Origin: JAITWN01 sp964388175 | Lineage (GTDB): Bacteria; Pseudomonadota; Gammaproteobacteria; SZUA-140 | Direction of reading: 5' to 3' | Length of the DNA stretch: 17,375 bases | NCBI GenBank assembly: GCA_964388175.1 | Contig: CAYLYS010000056.1 | Coordinates: 1-17,375 of the forward strand | Shown here: piece after piece, positions 14,275-17,375 of the stretch | Position numbering within the stretch: the stretch's first letter is position 1 | Layout: each line of letters opens with the position of its first letter | Program-made: the position numbers and the translations under genes | The notes under the pieces: generated by a model | The model's database searches: none | Seen by the model: only the letters and a program-made list of their open reading frames with translations | Told to the model about the DNA's origin: nothing

Positions 14275-14646
14275 ATGAAAACACTACGCAAGAGACTTGG
14301 GGTTGTTCAGAACATCTCACTGCTCGATAGAGCGCTGAGGGTTGTCGTTACCGCGGTGCTGCTGGCCGTGCCCGCCATCTATATCGTTACTTACGATGGC
14401 TCGTACCAGTGGTGGCATGGCGTCATGTGGTTGCTGTCGATCTATTTCGGTCTGACGGCGTTGTTCGGCTGTGATCCCGTTTATCACGCCGCCGGTTACA
14501 AGACCTGTGATCTGTCCGACAGAAACCAGTGTGGAACGATTCCTTATCAGGTCGATGCGGCGCTCGGCAACAAGCCGGTGCCGAAAAAGGATTTCGACCA
14601 CAGCCTGGCAGCTTCGCATCATCCCCACGAGCAGACTGGTCGCTGA
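14275..14646 (+). CDS. Small DUF2892-like two-helix membrane protein
   Basis: This 123-residue protein starts at ATG 14275, chosen because GGAGG lies 5 bases upstream; the in-frame ATG at 14233 has no ribosome binding site. The N-terminus has QNISLLDRALRVVV, the LDR-x-x-R motif of DUF2892 (YgaP-type membrane anchor) proteins. Two transmembrane segments follow (about 22-40 and 47-66), ending in LFGCDPVYHAAGYKTC, which matches the family's Cys-Pro-x-Tyr region loosely. The soluble tail (79-123) has a further Cys (86) and a His-rich end (HHPHE). The role is unknown. In some bacteria DUF2892 is fused to rhodanese domains, but none is present here. It stands alone downstream of metR after 236 bases. 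Confidence 0.75.
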   Translation: MKTLRKRLGVVQNISLLDRALRVVVTAVLLAVPAIYIVTYDGSYQWWHGVMWLLSIYFGLTALFGCDPVYHAAGYKTCDLSDRNQCGTIPYQVDAALGNKPVPKKDFDHSLAASHHPHEQTGR

Positions 14647-14790
14647 TCGCTCTCGGACTGAGCGATGATCGCTGTCCGTAAGCGTGGGCGGCTTCAGGGA
14701 AGAGGTCGCCCGCAGCGGGGTAAGTAATACAAGGGCATCAAATAGTCGCCGTCACATCACGGGATGCGACGGCGCATCCGCTTTCACTTC

Positions 14791-15414
14791 TCACTTGATC
14801 TCGAAAGTTGCCGCTCTGCCGGCGCTCGCCGGATATCTCTCGAACATTTTGGCGACGGCCCGGTCGATGGCGCCGCCCAGATCGTCGAGCACCTTATCGG
14901 TCAGTTCACCTTCGGCGATGCCTTCCCAGACGAGCTGTTTGCGCTCGGTATCGATGATATCCACGTTGGCGGTGCCGACCTGGTAGGTCACGGTGTTGAT
15001 GTCGTAGGTATACGCCGGCCAGGCGGTATAGAGTCCGTAGCGGTAGCCGTAGTAGCCGGCGGCGAAAGTCGGTTGCGGCACGCTGACCACATCGGATTGG
15101 GTGCGCATCCGTGTGTTGAAGTTCACCAGCAGATCCGGTTCGCGTTCGTCGAGGCGGTAACCGCGCGCTTCGAGTTCATTGCTGACCGCGCGTTTGAAAT
15201 GATTCGTCACTATCGTCGTATATCCCGCACGATCGGTGCCGAGTTCGCTGGCGAAAGCGTAAGTGTGATAGGCGGAGAAATCGGCCGATCGGTCGACGTC
15301 GGTGCGGATCTGCGGTCCGGACGCGCAGGCGGTGAGCACGAGTGCCAGTATCAGTGCCAGTGCGGTGATGCCGACGGCCGTGGCGGTGTGCGGTTTTTTA
15401 TCGTTATCGTTCAT
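14791..15414 (-). CDS. DUF4136 domain lipoprotein
   Basis: A 207-residue lipoprotein. The N-terminus has lysines, a hydrophobic stretch (about 13-28) and the lipobox LTAC (Cys30). The mature part fits DUF4136: an early DVDRSADFSAYHTYAF segment, RAVSNELEARGYRLDEREPDLLVNF, a Tyr/Gly-rich loop (FAAGYYGYRYGLY), VDIIDTERKQLVWEGIAEG and a C-terminal helix with AVAKMFERYPA. Such proteins are small envelope lipoproteins of unknown function. Asp/Ala follow the acylated Cys only distantly (CASG), so outer-membrane sorting is likely. The ATG at 15414 has GAGGGG 4 bases upstream. It is a single gene converging with the DUF2892-like gene; no terminator was found in the 144 bases between them. Confidence 0.88.
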   Translation of the reverse strand: MNDNDKKPHTATAVGITALALILALVLTACASGPQIRTDVDRSADFSAYHTYAFASELGTDRAGYTTIVTNHFKRAVSNELEARGYRLDEREPDLLVNFNTRMRTQSDVVSVPQPTFAAGYYGYRYGLYTAWPAYTYDINTVTYQVGTANVDIIDTERKQLVWEGIAEGELTDKVLDDLGGAIDRAVAKMFERYPASAGRAATFEIK

Positions 15415-15844
15415 GGAACCCCTCGCTCGTATCGGGAATGAATTTACCCATCATCAAGAATAAGCCGGCGTCCGGGTGCTGGCCATGCGTGTCGTTACAC
15501 ATGAGCGTGCGCCAGATGGCTGCGAGCGAAGGGGGTGCCGTATCCACGAGATCGGGGATACTGAAGTCCGGTCGCGGGTGGCAGTCGAGCGTGACCTCAT
15601 CCGGATCTCTGGCGGGTTATGCGCGTTTGACGTCGTCGGAATGAAGCATAGCCAGCTTCGCGCGGTTCAGAAGACGCCGAGGGAGGCGTTTGGCGGCGGG
15701 GTGTGCGGGCGGGGATGGCATTTTTCGTGGCGCGGTACATACAAGCGGTACATACAATCGGCGGCAGGGGCGTAATAAGCAATGACCGTATCGCCGTCGC
15801 AGACGACAAAGGTTCGGGAGGCGCTGTTTTGTTCGTTTCAGGGC
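15415..15844. other. Intergenic region with no gene seen
   Basis: About 430 bases separate the divergent DUF4136 gene and the nrdA promoter. Short open frames show no ribosome binding site or domain. A 13-bp perfect tandem duplication is present at 15732-15757. The promoter of the DUF4136 gene must be near 15430-15470, but I could not fix its hexamers. Confidence 0.4.
15732..15757. repeat. Perfect 13-bp tandem duplication
   Basis: GCGGTACATACAA occurs twice head to tail, at 15732-15744 and 15745-15757. It is about 90 bases upstream of the nrdA promoter candidate. It may be a recent slippage event or a paired regulator site. Confidence 0.85.
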
Positions 15845-15874
15845 TTGTCATCAGGGCTGGATATCGTCTATCTT
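15845..15874 (+). promoter_or_regulatory. Candidate promoter for riboswitch-nrdA transcript
   Basis: TTGTCA (15845-15850) and TATCTT (15869-15874) are separated by 18 bases. The predicted start near 15881 falls just before the riboswitch core, as expected for a leader RNA. Confidence 0.5.
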
Positions 15875-15889
15875 GTGCCTCACCTCCGG

Positions 15890-16090
15890 TACGGCCACAA
15901 GATATAGTGTGTGCCGTGTCAACAGGGAACCCGGTGTGAATCCGGGACTGTAGCGCAGCGGTATAGGGGAACGAAGGTCACAGGTGCGTTCGCACAGGCA
16001 CTGTCTCTCGGGATGGGAAGCCGTGACCCCAGGTGAGTCGGCGATATTGGCCGGTTCGTGCCCCTGAGTCCGAATACCTGCCGGAGAACG
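15890..16090 (+). promoter_or_regulatory. Cobalamin (B12) riboswitch upstream of nrdA
   Basis: Conserved elements of the cobalamin riboswitch occur in order. The core is ACAGGGAAC (15923 onward), followed by GGTGTGAATCCGGGACTG with its CCCGG/CCGGG stem (15930-15934 with 15942-15946) and GCGCAGCGGTA. Next is the GGTCAC/GTGACC helix (15976-15981 with 16023-16028) enclosing GGCACTG and GGGAAGCC. The B12 box GAGTCCGAATACCTGCC ends at 16082. Adenosylcobalamin binding to such RNAs normally lowers expression of the downstream gene. The exact outer ends are approximate. The gene controlled is a class Ia ribonucleotide reductase, a B12-independent enzyme, so repression by B12 makes physiological sense. 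Confidence 0.93.
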
Positions 16091-16108
16091 AATCCCTGTC
16101 GGGATTCG
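16089..16108 (+). promoter_or_regulatory. Leader hairpin after the riboswitch aptamer
   Basis: CGAATCCC (16089-16096) and GGGATTCG (16101-16108) form a perfect 8-bp stem with a TGTC loop, just 3' of the B12 box. There is no T-run after it, so it is not an intrinsic terminator. It may be part of the switch between aptamer and expression platform. Confidence 0.5.
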
Positions 16109-16202
16109 ATGGCCCGGACCTCGCTTCAAGGTCACAGGGTGGAGACATGGACCGCGTCCCGCCGATACAGCGTCCGCTCCTTCCCCTGAGTTCCTCGCAG
16201 GT

Positions 16203-16232
16203 CCCCCTCATACAACGCATGCACACAGGGGG
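16203..16232 (+). promoter_or_regulatory. Possible ribosome-binding-site-sequestering stem before nrdA
   Basis: CCCCCT (16203-16208) can pair perfectly with AGGGGG (16227-16232), which is the nrdA ribosome binding site. The loop is 18 bases. This would let the riboswitch act on translation initiation. The structure is read by eye, with no folding calculation. Confidence 0.5.
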
Positions 16233-16237
16233 CATTC

Positions 16238-17375
16238 ATGCATACCGAAACGTTCAGCGATATCGTCGCGCCGTCCGCCGCTCAACGGGCGGGCATCACC
16301 CTTGCCGATGTCGATCCCGTCGCCGGCTTCGCGCACTACGAGGTCATCCGCCGCAACGGCAAGCTCACCCGTTTCGATCCCGCCAAGATCCAGGTGGCGA
16401 TGACCAAGGCCTTTCTCGCCGTCGAAGGCGGGCAGGCGGCGGCGTCGCGGCGCATTCATGAGACGGTGCGCGAACTGACCGCGCAGGTGGTCGACAGCCT
16501 GTTCCGGCGTCTGCCCGATGGCGGTACGGTGCACATCGAGGACATCCAGGATCGGGTCGAGCTGGCGCTGATGCGCAGCGAACACCACAAGGTGGCGCGC
16601 GCCTATGTGCTCTACCGTGAAGAGCATACGCGCCGGCGTGAAGCGGCCGAAGCCGCCGCGGCACAGCATGCCGACGCCGATGAAGCGGCGATCCGCGTCA
16701 CCCGCGCCGACGGCAGCCGCATCGCGCTCGACATGCCGCGCCTGAACGGCACGATCGCCGAGGCCTGCGTCGGGCTCGCCGACGTCAGCCCCGAGCGCGT
16801 GCTCGGCGAAGTGCGGCGCAATCTCTTCGACGGTATCACCGAGCGCGACCTCGGCCAGGCCCTGGTGATGAGCGCACGCGTGCTGATCGAGCGCGAGCCC
16901 GGCTATTCCCAGGTCGCCGCGCGCTTGCTGCTCGACGTCCTGCGCCGCGAGGCGCTGAGCCTGGTCGCCGGCAGGGATGACAGCGCCACGCAGACCGAGA
17001 TGGTCGAGCGCTATGCCGAATACTTCGCCGATTACGTCCGACGCGCGGTGGAGCTCGAACTGCTCAGCCCCGAGCTCGGCCGCTACGATCTCGTCCGCCT
17101 CGGCCGCGCGCTGCGCCCGGAGCGCGATCTGCAGTTCACCTACCTCGGCCTGCAGACGCTCTACGATCGCTATTTCATCCACAGCGACGAGCGGCGTTTC
17201 GAGCTGCCGCAGGCCTTCTTCATGCGCGTCGCCATGGGATTGGCGATCAACGAGGTCGATCGTGAGGCGCGCGCGATCGAGTTCTATGAACTGTTGTCGT
17301 CCTTCGATTTCATGAGCTCGACGCCGACGCTGTTCAACTCCGGCACGCTGCGTCCGCAGCTTTCGTCCTGCTATC
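16238..17375 (+). CDS. nrdA: Class Ia ribonucleoside-diphosphate reductase alpha subunit NrdA (3' end beyond window)
   Basis: The first 379 residues are present. NrdA reduces ribonucleoside diphosphates to deoxy forms, using a radical made by the NrdB subunit under oxygen and without B12. The ATG at 16238 has AGGGGG 5 bases upstream. Two ATP-cones are visible. The first (about residues 35-130) includes YEVIRRNGKLTRFDPAKI and VELALMRSEHHKVARAYVLYR. The second (about 152-240) includes VTRADGSRIALDMPRLN and LIEREPGYSQVAARLLLDVLRREA, and aligns with the single cone of E. coli NrdA. The reductase domain follows with FTYLGLQTLYDRYF, and the visible end is STPTLFNSGTLRPQLSSCY, whose Cys378 corresponds to redox Cys225 of E. 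coli. A double cone resembles Pseudomonas NrdA. The gene lies under a cobalamin riboswitch; nrdB is expected downstream. Confidence 0.95.
   Translation, partial: MHTETFSDIVAPSAAQRAGITLADVDPVAGFAHYEVIRRNGKLTRFDPAKIQVAMTKAFLAVEGGQAAASRRIHETVRELTAQVVDSLFRRLPDGGTVHIEDIQDRVELALMRSEHHKVARAYVLYREEHTRRREAAEAAAAQHADADEAAIRVTRADGSRIALDMPRLNGTIAEACVGLADVSPERVLGEVRRNLFDGITERDLGQALVMSARVLIEREPGYSQVAARLLLDVLRREALSLVAGRDDSATQTEMVERYAEYFADYVRRAVELELLSPELGRYDLVRLGRALRPERDLQFTYLGLQTLYDRYFIHSDERRFELPQAFFMRVAMGLAINEVDREARAIEFYELLSSFDFMSSTPTLFNSGTLRPQLSSCY

Noticed and set aside
14764..15441. 225-codon plus-strand open frame over the DUF4136 lipoprotein gene
   Set aside because: The minus-strand protein has a lipobox, ribosome binding site and family motifs; the plus-strand frame has none.
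16147..16237. ATG at 16147 as a leader peptide or upstream frame before nrdA
   Set aside because: A GGTGGAG lies before it, but the frame runs into nrdA out of phase and has no meaningful composition. It is probably incidental to the riboswitch leader.
16208..17182. 324-codon minus-strand open frame antisense to nrdA
   Set aside because: NrdA is unambiguous on the plus strand, and the antisense frame has no family features.

Overview
The window is GC-rich chromosomal DNA from a bacterium, most likely a gammaproteobacterium of the Pseudomonadota. This rests on the divergent metE/metR pair with a MetR-type site, a near-consensus Fur box, a YqjI/YqjH-like regulator/reductase pair, NnrS, an OmpA protein with type-3 repeats, and a class Ia ribonucleotide reductase with two ATP-cones. 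No phage, transposase, CRISPR array, tRNA or rRNA was seen. The genus cannot be named from the sequence alone.

Layout, left to right. Positions 1-1504 (minus): a DUF2231 membrane protein translationally coupled to a sorbosone-dehydrogenase-family lipoprotein that runs off the left edge. Positions 1826-3908 (minus): a probable three-gene operon of a PadR regulator (YqjI-like), a siderophore-interacting ferric reductase (YqjH-like) and an O-methyltransferase, with a 14-bp palindrome in the presumed promoter. Positions 4054-5678 (minus): ompA with its own rho-independent terminator, then a small Smr-domain protein. Positions 5679-6525 hold no convincing gene but contain a minus-strand terminator and an 18-bp perfect palindrome. 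Positions 6526-7691 (minus): a bactofilin followed two bases later by a SAM methyltransferase. Positions 7860-9067 (plus): a haem-utilisation protein (HemS/ChuS family) behind a promoter overlapped by a Fur box. Positions 9160-10344 (minus): nnrS, with short tandem repeats in its long leader. Positions 10818-13026 (minus): metE, interrupted by a run of 10 Ns that stands for about 90 missing bases. Position 13136 onward (plus): metR, then a small DUF2892-like membrane protein. Positions 14791-15414 (minus): a DUF4136 lipoprotein. Positions 15845-17375 (plus): a promoter, a cobalamin riboswitch and the 5' third or so of nrdA.

Two themes link the genes. Iron/haem/NO handling: a Fur-controlled haem protein, a ferric reductase under a metal-type PadR repressor, and NnrS. 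Cobalamin economy: MetE and NrdA are both B12-independent enzymes whose alternatives (MetH, NrdJ) need B12. Here nrdA carries the B12 riboswitch, while metE has no visible riboswitch and appears to depend on MetR. I found no clearly novel multi-gene system. The items most worth following are the riboswitch-controlled class Ia reductase, the non-coding block at 5.7-6.5 kb, and the bactofilin-methyltransferase pair.
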